Below are positions 14,396 to 22,986 of a DNA stretch of 64,000 nt, one piece after another. The notes under the pieces were generated by a model, which did not search any database, was not told where the DNA came from, and was given only the letters and a program-made list of their open reading frames with translations. Position numbers and translations under genes: made by a program. The DNA comes from Microbacterium sp. GTDB lineage: Bacteria; Actinomycetota; Actinomycetes; Actinomycetales; Microbacteriaceae. Every line of letters begins with the position of its first letter. The stretch's first letter is position 1. The stretch covers positions 176,434 to 240,433 of the forward strand of contig NZ_JAPSLI010000003.1 in assembly GCF_031180975.1 (NCBI RefSeq). Direction: 5' to 3'.

Positions 14396-15994
14396 GTGGC
14401 GGGCGAAGATCCCTACGATCCCGATCGCGCGTTCGACGCGATGTCACAGGCTCTTGCCTCCGGAGACCCCGCCCGCATCGCGCAGGTGGTGGACGACTAC
14501 GCGTGGACGTTGGCCGCTCACCATCACGGACTCCTCGAAGAGGCGCTCCGGGTGATCCCGAGCGAACTGTTCGAGCGGTTCGAGCGGCTGAAGCTCGTCC
14601 ATCCCGTCGCCTCCGTGCTGGCGCGGATGTACCCGAAGCCGCCGGCCGCGCGTGACAAGGTGGACGTCCTCGCGCTGAGCGACGACGAGCTGAACGAGCA
14701 CCTCCTCAAGCAGGTGATCGCTCGTCGTCTGAGCGGCGACGTGAAGTCCGCGGTGGACGTCGCGGAGCGGCTCGAGGAGCGGCTCGAGCGCGGGGGCGGC
14801 ACGGGGCGCCTGGTTGAGCGGTGCCCGGTCGGGCAGGTCAGCTTCCAGCTCGGCGTGACCTATCTTCTCGACGGACAGACGCAACGAGCGCTCAGTTCGT
14901 TCAGCCTCGCCGGGCAGCTGTCCGCGCTCGCGCCCGGGTATCCCCTCCAGCGCGACTGCGTGGTGCGTTCGGCGGTCACGCACGCCCTGCGCGGAGCAGT
15001 GCGGCACGCGGAACGCGCGCTCACCGCCGCCAGGCAGCTGCCGTCTCCGCCGCCATTCTTCGCGTCGTACACCCAGACGGCGGAGAACATCGCGGCCGCG
15101 TTCATCGAGGTCGAGCGGCTCGGGCCGGACGCCGAGTCCCGAGTCGCCGCACTCGAGTCGTACGACGCCATCGATGAGCTGTGGCCGCTGATCGCGTTGG
15201 TGCGCGCGCGGTTCGAGCTCGCACGGGCACACCCGATGGCGGCACTGGAGGAGATCTCCATGGCCTTCGCGACGCATACCTGGAGCAAGGACACTCTCGC
15301 CGACGACGTCCGCGTGTCATGCACGGCGGAGTCGTTCCTGTCCCTCGGTGAGGTCGCGTCCGCGAGGTCGGTGTGCGAGGAGGCGTCAGGGCGGCTGCCG
15401 CTCTCGCAGATCGCGATGATCCGTGTTCTCATCCACGAGGGGCGCTTCGCGGAGGCGGCCAGGGCGTGCCGCAGGCTCAGAGGTGCACGCGAAGTGTCGC
15501 CGGCGACGCGCGCGCACGCGATCCTGCTGCGCGCCTGGGTCGCGTTCGAAGCCGACGGCGCGATCGATCCGTCCGAGGCTCTCGCGATCGCGCGCATCGC
15601 TTGGACCGGCGACTTCCGCCGCATGTTCACCACCGTCCCGCAGGCGCTCATCGAAGCCATCCACGAGCGGATCCCGGAGCAGGAGTCGGCGAGGCTGGCG
15701 AACGTGCTCGAGGGGCTGGAGTTCGCCGCTCCGCTGCCCGAGCGTCCACGGCTGTCGCCGAGCGAGATGAACGTCCTCAACGAACTGGCGCGGTCGACCA
15801 AGACCGCCGAGATCGCGGAGCGCCTGCATGTCACTCCCAACACAGTGAAGACGCAGCTCGCGTCGATCTACCGCAAGCTCGGAGTGCGCAGCCGAGCGGA
15901 TGCCATCACCGCCGCCACCCGTATGAACCTGATCCGGGGTGAGGCGGATGAAGGGCATCGATCGCTGGACGCCGCAGGGGTGAACCGAGGGTGA
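14396..15994 (+). CDS. LuxR-family transcriptional regulator with TPR-like helical N-terminus
   Basis: A 532-residue regulator. The C-terminal helix-turn-helix (about residues 455-510) contains LSPSEMNVLNELARS, IAERLHVTPNTVKTQLASIY and RKLGVRSRADAI, the LuxR/FixJ pattern. The long N-terminal part is alpha-helical with TPR-like segments, and no P-loop is visible, so it resembles a MalT/LAL regulator that lacks the ATPase domain. GTG start with AGGAGGAG upstream. Ligand and targets are unknown; the next gene downstream could be one. Confidence 0.8.
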   Translation: MAGEDPYDPDRAFDAMSQALASGDPARIAQVVDDYAWTLAAHHHGLLEEALRVIPSELFERFERLKLVHPVASVLARMYPKPPAARDKVDVLALSDDELNEHLLKQVIARRLSGDVKSAVDVAERLEERLERGGGTGRLVERCPVGQVSFQLGVTYLLDGQTQRALSSFSLAGQLSALAPGYPLQRDCVVRSAVTHALRGAVRHAERALTAARQLPSPPPFFASYTQTAENIAAAFIEVERLGPDAESRVAALESYDAIDELWPLIALVRARFELARAHPMAALEEISMAFATHTWSKDTLADDVRVSCTAESFLSLGEVASARSVCEEASGRLPLSQIAMIRVLIHEGRFAEAARACRRLRGAREVSPATRAHAILLRAWVAFEADGAIDPSEALAIARIAWTGDFRRMFTTVPQALIEAIHERIPEQESARLANVLEGLEFAAPLPERPRLSPSEMNVLNELARSTKTAEIAERLHVTPNTVKTQLASIYRKLGVRSRADAITAATRMNLIRGEADEGHRSLDAAGVNRG

Positions 15995-16140
15995 TCGCGG
16001 CGTGATCCGCGGGACGTGGGCGTGTGAAGTCCGTGGAGCCCGCAGCTCGGGGTGTCGCGCCGCGCGTAGCGTGGAAGTCCGGCCGGTGGGGAACCGTCAG
16101 CGTGCGGCCGCAGACCAACCCATCGAGTCGAGGAGTGTCA

Positions 16141-16677
16141 ATGCCGCAGCAACCGTCGGGACGCCGGGAAGAGGCCGTGCTCTCCGCATGGGAGAAGCCC
16201 GTCGTGGCCTCGAGCGCGACCGTGCCCACGATCGCCGGGTTCGTCCTCACCCGTTCGGCGCTGCACCGCGTCGAGTACCGGTGTGATGACGGCCGCTGGC
16301 TGTTCGAGTTCTCGACGCAGACGAGCCGGATCACCAGCGTGGTGATGCAGTCCGGCTGGGCCGGGTCGCATTCGTTGCAGAGGCTGGGTGACAGCGACGA
16401 CTGGGTCATCGTGTTGCCGAACGCCCGCGAGCATTTCGGCGCGCCCGGCTGCCACGGCGCCCTGCAACGACTCACGGACGACGGGACCGTGTTCACCATC
16501 ACGTACGAGGGTGGCGAGGCGGAGGAGTTCGCGATCGCGAACTTCCACGGCCCGCTCCACCTGGGCAGGGGAGAGGGCTCCGACCACGCCGAGAGCCGGA
16601 CCCGCCGTCGCAGTCCGGCCGTCCACAGCCGCGGGTTGCGTCCGCGGAGCGCGGCCAGGGTGATGACCGCCGAGTGA
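16141..16677 (+). CDS. Conserved-looking hypothetical protein
   Basis: A 178-residue soluble protein; the function is not recognised. ATG at 16141 is chosen because GAGGAG lies just upstream and a TAGCGT -10-like element sits at 16066-16071. The middle (residues ~35-130) looks like a small beta-rich fold (VEYRCDDGRWLFEFSTQTSR, WVIVLPNAREHFGA). The last 35 residues are Arg-rich and low complexity. It follows the LuxR-type regulator by 146 bases and has no other gene partner. A gene-free, repeat-rich stretch follows. Confidence 0.6.
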   Translation: MPQQPSGRREEAVLSAWEKPVVASSATVPTIAGFVLTRSALHRVEYRCDDGRWLFEFSTQTSRITSVVMQSGWAGSHSLQRLGDSDDWVIVLPNAREHFGAPGCHGALQRLTDDGTVFTITYEGGEAEEFAIANFHGPLHLGRGEGSDHAESRTRRRSPAVHSRGLRPRSAARVMTAE

Positions 16678-16825
16678 CCGTGACGTGACGCCGTGGGTGA
16701 TATCCGCCGCGCGCACCCCAGATGCACGACGAGCAGTGGTCGGATGAGGGTGCGACCGTCCGGTCGTGCGTCGCCGCGTGCGGCGCGGGTGCGCACCGTC
16801 CCCACGGTTCCCCGGGTGCGCACCC

Positions 16826-16856
16826 GAGGCGGGGTCGTCCCCAGCGACCCCGCCTC
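16826..16856. terminator. Terminator-like 12-bp hairpin
   Basis: Perfect 12-bp GC-rich stem (16826-16837, 16845-16856) with a seven-base loop, about 150 bases after the 16141-16677 gene. It could end that transcript or a leftward one. Confidence 0.45.
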
Positions 16857-16864
16857 CCACACCG

Positions 16865-16906
16865 GCGCCGCGCGGAGCCTCTCGCGGCGTGGGCCCGCGA
16901 ACCGCG
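16865..16906 (+). repeat. 42-bp direct repeat, copy 1
   Basis: Identical over 42 bases to 17092-17133. Begins GCGCCGCGCGGAGCC and ends GGGCCCGCGAACCGCG. The sequences on either side differ, so the unit, not a larger block, was duplicated. Confidence 0.85.
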
Positions 16907-17048
16907 TTCGCGCCGCCTGCGGCGGTGCTCGATCGACGACCGGACGTGATGCGACCCGTGGGGGCTGATGCGTTGCGTCTCGGGCGCGCTTCGCGCGTCC
17001 TCGCTCAACGACCGGGAAGCGGCGGGCTCGCTCAACGACCGAGAGTGT

Positions 17049-17063
17049 GGAGGGGCTGACGGG
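17049..17063 (-). repeat. Copy of tRNA-Gly 3' end
   Basis: GGAGGGGCTGACGGG is identical to 17218-17232, the acceptor/T-arm end of tRNA-Gly plus flanking bases. It may be a remnant of a duplicated tRNA 3' end or an attachment-site-like scar. Confidence 0.5.
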
Positions 17064-17091
17064 TCCCCACCGCTGCTCCACGCGTCGCTGC

Positions 17092-17133
17092 GCGCCGCGC
17101 GGAGCCTCTCGCGGCGTGGGCCCGCGAACCGCG
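17092..17133 (+). repeat. 42-bp direct repeat, copy 2
   Basis: Second identical copy of the 42-bp unit at 16865-16906, 227 bases downstream, just before the tRNA-Gly terminator region. Confidence 0.85.
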
Positions 17134-17171
17134 CGGGCTGCGCCGCTGTTCGATTCCCGGCTCTGCCCGAT

Positions 17172-17217
17172 AACGAAATCAAGGCCCCCGCCTTGCGGCG
17201 AGGACCTTGATTTCGTT
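17172..17217 (-). terminator. Hairpin terminator of tRNA-Gly
   Basis: Perfect 13-bp stem (17172-17184 with 17205-17217) starting three bases beyond the tRNA 3' end, with an additional CGCC/GGCG mini-stem in the loop. Its position right behind the leftward tRNA-Gly suggests it ends that transcript. Confidence 0.65.
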
Positions 17218-17219
17218 GG

Positions 17220-17290
17220 AGGGGCTGACGGGAATCGAACCCGCGTCATTAGTTTGGAAGACTAAGGCTTTACCATTAAGCTACAGCCCC
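17220..17290 (-). tRNA. tRNA-Gly (anticodon TCC)
   Basis: The reverse strand folds into a complete cloverleaf: acceptor GGGGCTG/CAGCCCC, D-arm TAGCTTAATGGTAAAGC, anticodon stem TTAGT/ACTAA with loop CTTCCAA (anticodon TCC, reading GGA), T-arm with GGTTCGATTCC. CCA is not encoded. A TATGCT -10-like element lies upstream (17327-17332 on the opposite strand). Confidence 0.95.
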
Positions 17291-17398
17291 GCGTCGGCCC
17301 GACCCGTGAGCACGGCCGACGTGTCAAGCATAGCGGACGGCGGAGCGGGCTCCGTCCGTTAGACTCGTGGAGGCCGTTCCCGTGCGCGCGGGTTCAAC

Positions 17399-17475
17399 CG
17401 GGGCGTAGCTCAGCTTGGTAGAGCGCCCGCTTTGGGAGCGGGAGGTCGCAGGTTCAAATCCTGTCGCCCCGACCA
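17399..17475 (+). tRNA. tRNA-Pro (anticodon TGG)
   Basis: Complete cloverleaf: acceptor CGGGGCG/CGCCCCG, D-arm TAGCTCAGCTTGGTAGAGC, anticodon loop TTTGGGA (anticodon TGG), T-arm GGTTCAAATCC, and an encoded CCA at 17473-17475. A TAGACT element at 17360-17365 is a likely -10. It lies head-to-head with tRNA-Gly, and tig follows 58 bases downstream. Confidence 0.96.
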
Positions 17476-17533
17476 GTACCCGAGACTTCACGACCGCGCC
17501 GTCGCGCGGAAACCACAAGGAGAACACACCAGC

Positions 17534-19000
17534 ATGGCCATCAGCACCGTCGAGAAGCTGTCCCCGACTCGGGTGAAGCTCAGCATCACGGTCACCCCGG
17601 AAGACCTCAAGCCCAGCATCGAGCACGCGTACGAGCACATCGCTCAGGACGTGCAGATCCCCGGCTTCCGCAAGGGCAAGGTCCCGGCGCCGATCATCGA
17701 CCAGCGCATCGGCCGCGGTGCGGTCATCGAGCACGCCGTGAACGAGGGCCTCGACGGTTTCTTCCGCCAGGCCGCTGCCGAGCACAAGGTCCGCATGGTG
17801 GGCCGTCCGTCCGCGGACATCACCCAGTGGCCGAACGAGAAGGACTTCTCGGGTGACCTGCTCGTCGACATCGAGGTCGACGTCCGCCCGGAGATCGAGC
17901 TTCCCGCCCTCGAGGACATCACCCTCACCGTCGACGCCATCGAGACCGACGAGGCCGCGATCGACGCCGAGCTCGACCGCCTGCGCGCCCGCTTCGGCAC
18001 GCTGATCCCCGTCGACCGCCCGGCCGCCAAGGGCGACTTCGTCGAGCTCGACCTGACCGCTTCGATCGATGGCAACGAGATCGACCGCGCCGACGGCGTG
18101 TCCTACGAGATCGGCTCCGGTGAGCTGCTCGACGGCATCGACGAGGCCATCGAGTCGCTGACCGCCGGCGAGCAGACCACCTTCCGCTCCAAGCTCGTCG
18201 GCGGCGACCACGCCGGCGAAGAGGCCGAGGTGTCCGTCACCGTCAAGGCCGTCAAGGAGCGCGAGCTGCCCGAGGCCGACGACGACTTCGCGCAGATGGC
18301 GAGCGAGTTCGACACCATCGCCGAGCTGCGCGAGAGCCTCGCCGAGCGCGTTGCCCAGCAGGGCGTCTTCACCCAGGGTGCTGCCGCGCGCGACAAGCTG
18401 ATCGAGACGCTGCTCGAGAAGATCGAGATCCCCGTGCCGCCGCAGCTCATCGAGGACGAGGTGCACAACCACCTCGAGGGCGAGGGTCGTCTCGAGGACG
18501 ACGAGCACCGCGCCGAGGTGACCGAGGCCAGCGAGAAGCAGTTCCGCACCCAGGTGCTGCTGGACACCATCGTCGAGAACGCCAACGTGCAGGTCTCGCA
18601 GGAGGAGCTCAGCCAGTACCTCATCCAGTCGGCCGCGCAGTACGGCATGGCTCCGCAGGAGTTCGTCGAGGCGCTGCAGGGTGCCGGCCAGCTGCCCGCT
18701 CTCGTGGGTGAGGTCGCTCGCAACAAGGCCCTCGCGACCGCGCTCGCCAAGGTGAAGGTCATCGACAGCAGCGGCAAGGCCGTCGACCTGTCCGAGTTCA
18801 TCGGCGACGTCGAGGACGAGGAGTCCGCTGACGCCGCGGAGGAGGCAGCGGCCGACGAGACGTCGGCTGAGCAGAGCTCGACCGAGGAGTCACCGGCCGA
18901 GGCCGAGGAGAAGCCGGCTGCCAAGAAGAAGGCCCCGGCGAAGAAGGCTCCCGCGAAGAAGACCGCCGCGAAGAAGGACGACGCCGAAACGGCCGAGTGA
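17534..19000 (+). CDS. tig: Trigger factor chaperone/peptidyl-prolyl isomerase
   Basis: Trigger factor, 488 residues, the ribosome-associated chaperone for nascent chains. The N-terminal ribosome-binding signature is [20 protein letters not shown] PPIase (FKBP-like) domain follows around residues 155-240 ([27 protein letters not shown]), then the helical C-terminal arms. The tail (about residues 430-488) is acidic and then Lys/Ala-rich ([20 protein letters not shown]), common in actinobacterial Tig. ATG at 17534 is preceded by AAGGAGAA; the longer open frame through tRNA-Pro is rejected. First of the tig-clpP1-clpP2 cluster. Confidence 0.96.
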   Translation: MAISTVEKLSPTRVKLSITVTPEDLKPSIEHAYEHIAQDVQIPGFRKGKVPAPIIDQRIGRGAVIEHAVNEGLDGFFRQAAAEHKVRMVGRPSADITQWPNEKDFSGDLLVDIEVDVRPEIELPALEDITLTVDAIETDEAAIDAELDRLRARFGTLIPVDRPAAKGDFVELDLTASIDGNEIDRADGVSYEIGSGELLDGIDEAIESLTAGEQTTFRSKLVGGDHAGEEAEVSVTVKAVKERELPEADDDFAQMASEFDTIAELRESLAERVAQQGVFTQGAAARDKLIETLLEKIEIPVPPQLIEDEVHNHLEGEGRLEDDEHRAEVTEASEKQFRTQVLLDTIVENANVQVSQEELSQYLIQSAAQYGMAPQEFVEALQGAGQLPALVGEVARNKALATALAKVKVIDSSGKAVDLSEFIGDVEDEESADAAEEAAADETSAEQSSTEESPAEAEEKPAAKKKAPAKKAPAKKTAAKKDDAETAE

Positions 19001-19020
19001 TCGCGGATCGATTCGATTCA

Positions 19021-19052
19021 GGAGGGGCGGATGCTGCGGCATCCGCCTCTCC
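19021..19052 (+). terminator. Terminator after tig
   Basis: A 13-bp stem (left 19021-19033, right 19040-19052, one G-U) with a six-base loop. It covers an ATG at 19031, arguing that the next gene starts at 19070 rather than inside this hairpin. Confidence 0.7.
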
Positions 19053-19069
19053 GCTTCTCCGGAGGACTC

Positions 19070-19546
19070 ATGGATGAGTGGCAGCTGCGCGTCGACGCCG
19101 TCTGGGCGGACGGCTCGCTGAGCGACCGGGATCGCATCGCGCGGATCGACGAGCTCGCCCGTGACTGTGACGACGAGGCCAGGGCCCTCTTCGAGCGTGC
19201 GGGTGCGCGCGACTCGGCGGGCCTGGAGGCCGAGGCTGAACCGCTGTACCGGAGTGCCCTCGAACTCGGGCTGCCCGAGGACCTGCGCTCTCAAGCGGTC
19301 ATCCAGCTGGCCAGCACGCTGCGGAACCTCGGTCGCGTGGCCGAGAGCCTGGATCTGCTGCGGGCCGAGCGCGAGCGCGGCGGGCCGCTCGCCGACGCGG
19401 CATCCGCGTTCTACGCGCTCTCGCTCGCCACCGCCGGCGACCCGCTCGCCGCCACGTCGGTCGCCCTGGAGGCGCTGGCACCGCATCTTCCGCGTTACAG
19501 CCGGTCGGTGTCCGGCTACGCCAGGGAGCTGTGTCCGCCACGCTGA
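19070..19546 (+). CDS. TPR-repeat protein
   Basis: A 158-residue soluble helical protein with tetratricopeptide-like repeats (EAEPLYRSALELGLPEDLRS, AVIQLASTLRNLGRVAESLD), probably a protein-interaction scaffold. ATG at 19070 is preceded by GGAGG; an upstream in-frame ATG falls in the tig terminator. Position between tig and clpP1 is compatible with a proteostasis link, but the partner is unknown. Confidence 0.75.
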   Translation: MDEWQLRVDAVWADGSLSDRDRIARIDELARDCDDEARALFERAGARDSAGLEAEAEPLYRSALELGLPEDLRSQAVIQLASTLRNLGRVAESLDLLRAERERGGPLADAASAFYALSLATAGDPLAATSVALEALAPHLPRYSRSVSGYARELCPPR

Positions 19547-19562
19547 TATGCCGACGGCGAAC
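19545..19562 (+). promoter_or_regulatory. Candidate ClgR operator upstream of clpP1
   Basis: The stretch 19545-19562 matches the Corynebacterium ClgR consensus WNNWCGCYNANRGCGWWS, as remembered, at nearly every position (first W is G; TGC in place of CGC). It lies 28 bases upstream of TAGATT (19591-19596), a likely clpP1 -10. ClgR activates clpP operons in actinobacteria; whether it does here is inferred. Confidence 0.4.
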
Positions 19563-19629
19563 AACGACCGGGCGCCCCTGCCGACGCCGGTAGATTCGAG
19601 ATCACCGAAACACGGAAACAGGAGCTGAC

Positions 19630-20220
19630 ATGGCTGAACCCCTGGTCGCGACGAGCGTCTTCGACAGGCTGCTCAAGGATCGCATCATCTGGCTGGGCTC
19701 TGAAGTGCGGGACGAGAACGCGAACGAGATCTGCGCCAAGATCCTGCTTCTCGCCGCCGAGGATCCCGAGAAGGACATCTACCTCTACATCAATTCGCCC
19801 GGTGGCTCGATCACGGCGGGCATGGCCATCTACGACACCATGCAGTTCGTGCCGAACGACATCGTGACCGTCGGTATCGGAATGGCGGCCTCGATGGGTC
19901 AGCTTCTGCTGACCAGCGGCACGAAGGGCAAGCGGTACATCACGCCGAACGCGCGCGTGCTCCTGCACCAGCCGCACGGCGGCTTCGGCGGCACCGCGAG
20001 CGACATCCAGACGCAGGCGCAGCTCATCCTGTCGATGAAGAAGCGCCTCGCCGAGATCACCGCGGCGCAGACCGGCAAGACGGTCGAGCAGATCAACGCG
20101 GACGGAGACCGTGACCGCTGGTTCACCGCCGACGAGGCGCTGGAGTACGGCTTCGTGGACCACATCCGCGAGCACGCCAGCGACGTCACCGGCGGCGGCG
20201 GAACCGGCGCGGACAAGTAA
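19630..20220 (+). CDS. clpP1: ATP-dependent Clp protease proteolytic subunit ClpP1
   Basis: A 196-residue ClpP serine peptidase. Catalytic Ser lies in [13 protein letters not shown], His in VLLHQPHGG, and the Asp region follows near [10 protein letters not shown]. Actinobacteria need two different ClpP subunits that assemble into a mixed tetradecamer fed by ClpX or ClpC; this is the first. AGGAG precedes the ATG. clpP2 follows after 18 bases. Confidence 0.96.
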   Translation: MAEPLVATSVFDRLLKDRIIWLGSEVRDENANEICAKILLLAAEDPEKDIYLYINSPGGSITAGMAIYDTMQFVPNDIVTVGIGMAASMGQLLLTSGTKGKRYITPNARVLLHQPHGGFGGTASDIQTQAQLILSMKKRLAEITAAQTGKTVEQINADGDRDRWFTADEALEYGFVDHIREHASDVTGGGGTGADK

Positions 20221-20238
20221 GGCAGGAACAGGACGCAC

Positions 20239-20880
20239 ATGTACACACCCACCTTCCGCTCTGCCGGCAACCTGCCCTCGAGCCGCTACATCCTCCCGCA
20301 GTTCGAGGAGCGCACCGCGTACGGCTTCAAGCGCCAGGACCCCTACAACAAGCTGTTCGAGGACCGCGTGATCTTCCTCGGCGTGCAGGTCGACGACGCC
20401 TCGGCCGACGACGTGATGGCGCAGCTGCTCGTGCTCGAGAGCCAGGACTCCGAGCGCGACATCACGATGTACATCAACTCGCCTGGCGGATCGTTCACCG
20501 CGATGACGGCGATCTACGACACCATGCAGTACGTGGCGCCGCAGATCCAGACCGTCGTCCTCGGCCAGGCCGCGTCCGCGGCCGCGGTGCTGCTCGCGGC
20601 GGGTACGCCCGGCAAGCGCCTGGCCCTGCCCAACGCGCGCGTGCTGATCCACCAGCCGGCAATGGGCGAGGCCGGCCACGGCCAGGCGTCCGACATCGAG
20701 ATCCAGGCCACCGAGATCATGCGCATGCGCACCTGGCTGGAGGAGACTCTCGCCAAGCACACGCACAAGACCGCGGAAGAGGTCAACCGCGACATCGACC
20801 GCGACAAGATCCTCTCCGCCGAGGACGCGCGGGCGTACGGCATCGTCGACCAGGTGCTGACCAGCCGCAAGCGCGCCTGA
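20239..20880 (+). CDS. clpP2: ATP-dependent Clp protease proteolytic subunit ClpP2
   Basis: A 213-residue ClpP paralogue, partner of ClpP1. Catalytic Ser in [14 protein letters not shown], His in [10 protein letters not shown]. It has a longer N-terminal extension than ClpP1, probably including a propeptide. A perfect 20-bp terminator hairpin closes the clpP1P2 unit six bases after the stop. Confidence 0.96.
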   Translation: MYTPTFRSAGNLPSSRYILPQFEERTAYGFKRQDPYNKLFEDRVIFLGVQVDDASADDVMAQLLVLESQDSERDITMYINSPGGSFTAMTAIYDTMQYVAPQIQTVVLGQAASAAAVLLAAGTPGKRLALPNARVLIHQPAMGEAGHGQASDIEIQATEIMRMRTWLEETLAKHTHKTAEEVNRDIDRDKILSAEDARAYGIVDQVLTSRKRA

Positions 20881-20885
20881 CCCGG

Positions 20886-20932
20886 CGCACGACGCCCCCT
20901 CACCTCCCCGCGAGGTGAGGGGGCGTCGTGCG
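20886..20932 (+). terminator. Strong terminator after clpP2
   Basis: Perfect 20-bp stem (20886-20905 with 20913-20932) and seven-base loop. It isolates clpP1P2 from the deo genes and from the distant clpX. Confidence 0.85.
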
Positions 20933-20975
20933 TACCGCGGCGCTCACGCGGATGCGCGGCGCATCCGGCATCCGC

Positions 20976-20989
20976 TGCGCATATGCGCA
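20976..20989. promoter_or_regulatory. Palindromic operator candidate for the deo operon
   Basis: TGCGCATATGCGCA is a perfect 14-bp palindrome 56 bases before the regulator start. It is followed by a second inverted repeat, GCGCAC-gaag-GTGCGC. SorC/DeoR-type regulators bind palindromes in such positions and autoregulate; binding here is inferred. Confidence 0.5.
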
Positions 20990-21044
20990 CGAAGGTGCGC
21001 GTGTGGGGGAATCCTCCTACGCTGGATGCGGGAAGGAGGATGCC

Positions 21045-21980
21045 GTGGACGACGAACTGCTCGCGGTGCGCGTGGCCGAGCTGTACTACGACGAGGGCAA
21101 GACGCAGGACGAGATCGGCGCCCTCCTGAAGATCTCGCGTTGGAAGGCCGGGCGGCTGCTCACACAGGCGCGCGAGCGCGGCATCGTGCGGATCGAGATC
21201 GTGCACCCGCGCGCGCGCCGGCTCGGGCTCGAGCGCGAGCTCGCCCAGCGCTTCGACCTCGCGGATGCCGTCGTCGTGCCGGCCGCAGATGACCCGGGCG
21301 CCGTGCTGGACCGCGTCGCCCAGGCGGCGGCCGACCACCTCGCCGCCTTCCGCCCCGTCCCGCGAACGCTCGCGGTGAGCTGGGGGCGCACGCTCACCGC
21401 TGTCGCCGAGGCACTCCCGGACGGTTGGGCCAACGGCGTCACGGTCGTCCAGGCGAACGGGGGAGTGAGCCTGAACCGCCGCTCCGGGGGAGCCGCGAGC
21501 CTGGCCGCGACCATCGCGCAGCGCGCATCCGGTCAGGTCGTGCTGCTTCCGAGCCCCGCGATCCTCGAGCGCGTGGAGACCAAGCGTGCCATCGAGTCCG
21601 ACCGCACGGTGGCGGGCATCCTCGACCAAGCGGCGCACGCGGATGCGTTCCTGTTCTCGGCCGGACCGGCGGACCGTACGTCGGCACACGTGGAGCACGG
21701 CTACCTCACCGCGGACGACGTCGCGGAACTCGCCAGACGCGGCGCCGTCGGCGACCTGCTGGGCCGCTACATCGACGCGGACGGCAACATCGTGGACCCG
21801 GCGCTGGACGCCCGCACGGTCGGCATCGCACTGGACCGCCTGCGCGACGCGCGTCGTGCCGTGTTCGTCACCGCCGGCGCCGCCAAGCACGACATCGCGC
21901 GTACAGTCGTGAGCAACGGCCTGTGCACCGTGATCATCACAGACGAGAACACTGCCCGAGCACTGCTGGAGGAACGATGA
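21045..21980 (+). CDS. SorC/DeoR-type sugar-binding transcriptional regulator
   Basis: A 311-residue regulator: N-terminal helix-turn-helix (DEGKTQDEIGALLKISRWKA, residues ~15-35) and a C-terminal sugar-phosphate-binding domain (LAVSWGRTLTAVAEALP, GNIVDPALDARTVGI, VFVTAGAAKHDIARTVV). GTG at 21045 is favoured by AAGGAGG five bases upstream. Its stop overlaps the deoC ATG (ATGA), so it very likely controls the deo operon, with a deoxyribose-phosphate as the probable inducer, as for Bacillus DeoR. Confidence 0.88.
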   Translation: MDDELLAVRVAELYYDEGKTQDEIGALLKISRWKAGRLLTQARERGIVRIEIVHPRARRLGLERELAQRFDLADAVVVPAADDPGAVLDRVAQAAADHLAAFRPVPRTLAVSWGRTLTAVAEALPDGWANGVTVVQANGGVSLNRRSGGAASLAATIAQRASGQVVLLPSPAILERVETKRAIESDRTVAGILDQAAHADAFLFSAGPADRTSAHVEHGYLTADDVAELARRGAVGDLLGRYIDADGNIVDPALDARTVGIALDRLRDARRAVFVTAGAAKHDIARTVVSNGLCTVIITDENTARALLEER

Positions 21981-22978
21981 CGACCAAGGAACTCACCCGC
22001 CGCGGCGTGGTGGACGTGCTCGGCGGGGAGCCCGACGACGCGACGTTGCGGCGCTTCCTGCACGGACTGCCGGGCGTCGACGCCGTCGGCCTCGAGCAGC
22101 GCGCGGCCGCCCTGGGCACACGGTCCATCAAGACGTCCTCGAAGGCGTGGGCGCTGGACCGGATCATCTCGCTGATCGACCTCACCACCCTCGAGGGCGC
22201 CGACACGGCGGGCAAGGTGCGCTCGCTCGTGTCCAAGGCGAAGACCCCCGACGCGTCCGACCCGACCTGCCCGCGTGTCGCCGCCGTCTGCGTGTACGGC
22301 GACATGGTCGGCCACGCCGTCGACGCGCTCGGGTCGATGCACGGCGACCCCGACGACGGGCTGATCTCGGTCGCGGCAGTCGCCACCGCGTTCCCCTCCG
22401 GGCGCGCCTCACTCGACATCAAGCTCGCGGACACCGCGGATGCCGTCGCGGCCGGCGCCGACGAGATCGACATGGTCATCGACCGTGGGGCGTTCCTGGA
22501 AGGTCGCTACGGCTTCGTATTCGACCAGATCGCCCGCGTCAAGGAGGCCTGCCGACGGGAGGACGGCAGCTACGCCTCGCTCAAAGTCATCATGGAGACC
22601 GGCGAGCTCAACACGTACGACAACATCAAGCGCGCGTCCTGGCTGTCGATCCTCGCCGGGGGCGACTTCATCAAGACGTCCACCGGCAAGGTGCAGCCCG
22701 CCGCCACGCTTCCCACCACCCTGCTCATGCTGGAGACGGTGCGCGACTGGTATCGGTTCACGGGGGAGAGGATCGGCGTGAAGCCCGCCGGCGGCATCCG
22801 CTCGTCGAAGGATGCCATCAAGTACCTCGTGACCGTCGCCGAGACCGCGGGGGAGGAGTGGTTGCAGCCGCACCTGTTCCGCTTCGGCGCCTCCAGCCTG
22901 CTCAACGACGTGCTGCTGCAGCGGCAGAAGATCACCACCGGACACTACTCCGGCGCCGACTACCTCACCATCGACTAA
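21977..22978 (+). CDS. deoC: Deoxyribose-phosphate aldolase
   Basis: A 333-residue class I aldolase splitting 2-deoxyribose-5-phosphate into acetaldehyde and glyceraldehyde-3-phosphate. The Schiff-base lysine lies in DFIKTSTGK; further family stretches are AAVCVYGDMV, DEIDMVIDRGAFLEG, VKPAGGIRS. It is longer than short bacterial DeoC (~220), with extra N-terminal sequence as in other actinobacterial forms. It lies between its regulator and two aldehyde dehydrogenase genes that would oxidise the released acetaldehyde. Confidence 0.95.
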   Translation: MTTKELTRRGVVDVLGGEPDDATLRRFLHGLPGVDAVGLEQRAAALGTRSIKTSSKAWALDRIISLIDLTTLEGADTAGKVRSLVSKAKTPDASDPTCPRVAAVCVYGDMVGHAVDALGSMHGDPDDGLISVAAVATAFPSGRASLDIKLADTADAVAAGADEIDMVIDRGAFLEGRYGFVFDQIARVKEACRREDGSYASLKVIMETGELNTYDNIKRASWLSILAGGDFIKTSTGKVQPAATLPTTLLMLETVRDWYRFTGERIGVKPAGGIRSSKDAIKYLVTVAETAGEEWLQPHLFRFGASSLLNDVLLQRQKITTGHYSGADYLTID

Positions 22979-22986
22979 GGACGAAC

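Larger units (their letters stand above)
16678..17219. other. Gene-free repeat-rich intergenic stretch
   Basis: A 542-base stretch without a credible gene. It holds a 12-bp hairpin (16826-16837 with 16845-16856), two copies of a 42-bp direct repeat (16865-16906, 17092-17133), two copies of CTCGCTCAACGACCG (17000-17014, 17027-17041), a 15-bp copy of the tRNA-Gly 3' end (17049-17063), and the hairpin behind tRNA-Gly. It looks like a site of repeated recombination or element insertion next to tRNA genes. Short open frames here have no coding character. Confidence 0.7.

Noticed and set aside
17140..17170. Second tRNA-like fragment (GTTCGATTCCCGG)
   Set aside because: It resembles a T-loop but the flanking bases do not pair as a T-arm and no other arms are present; probably chance.
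17047..17265. Plus-strand frame ending GGADGNRTRVISLED
   Set aside because: Antisense translation of tRNA-Gly; a frequent misannotation.
17324..17480. Minus-strand frame reading [14 protein letters not shown] over tRNA-Pro
   Set aside because: This well-known phantom peptide is the antisense translation of a tRNA-Pro gene. The tRNA cloverleaf is complete, so the protein is not real.
19031..19069. Upstream ATG for the TPR protein
   Set aside because: It lies within the tig terminator hairpin, whereas ATG at 19070 has GGAGG directly upstream.
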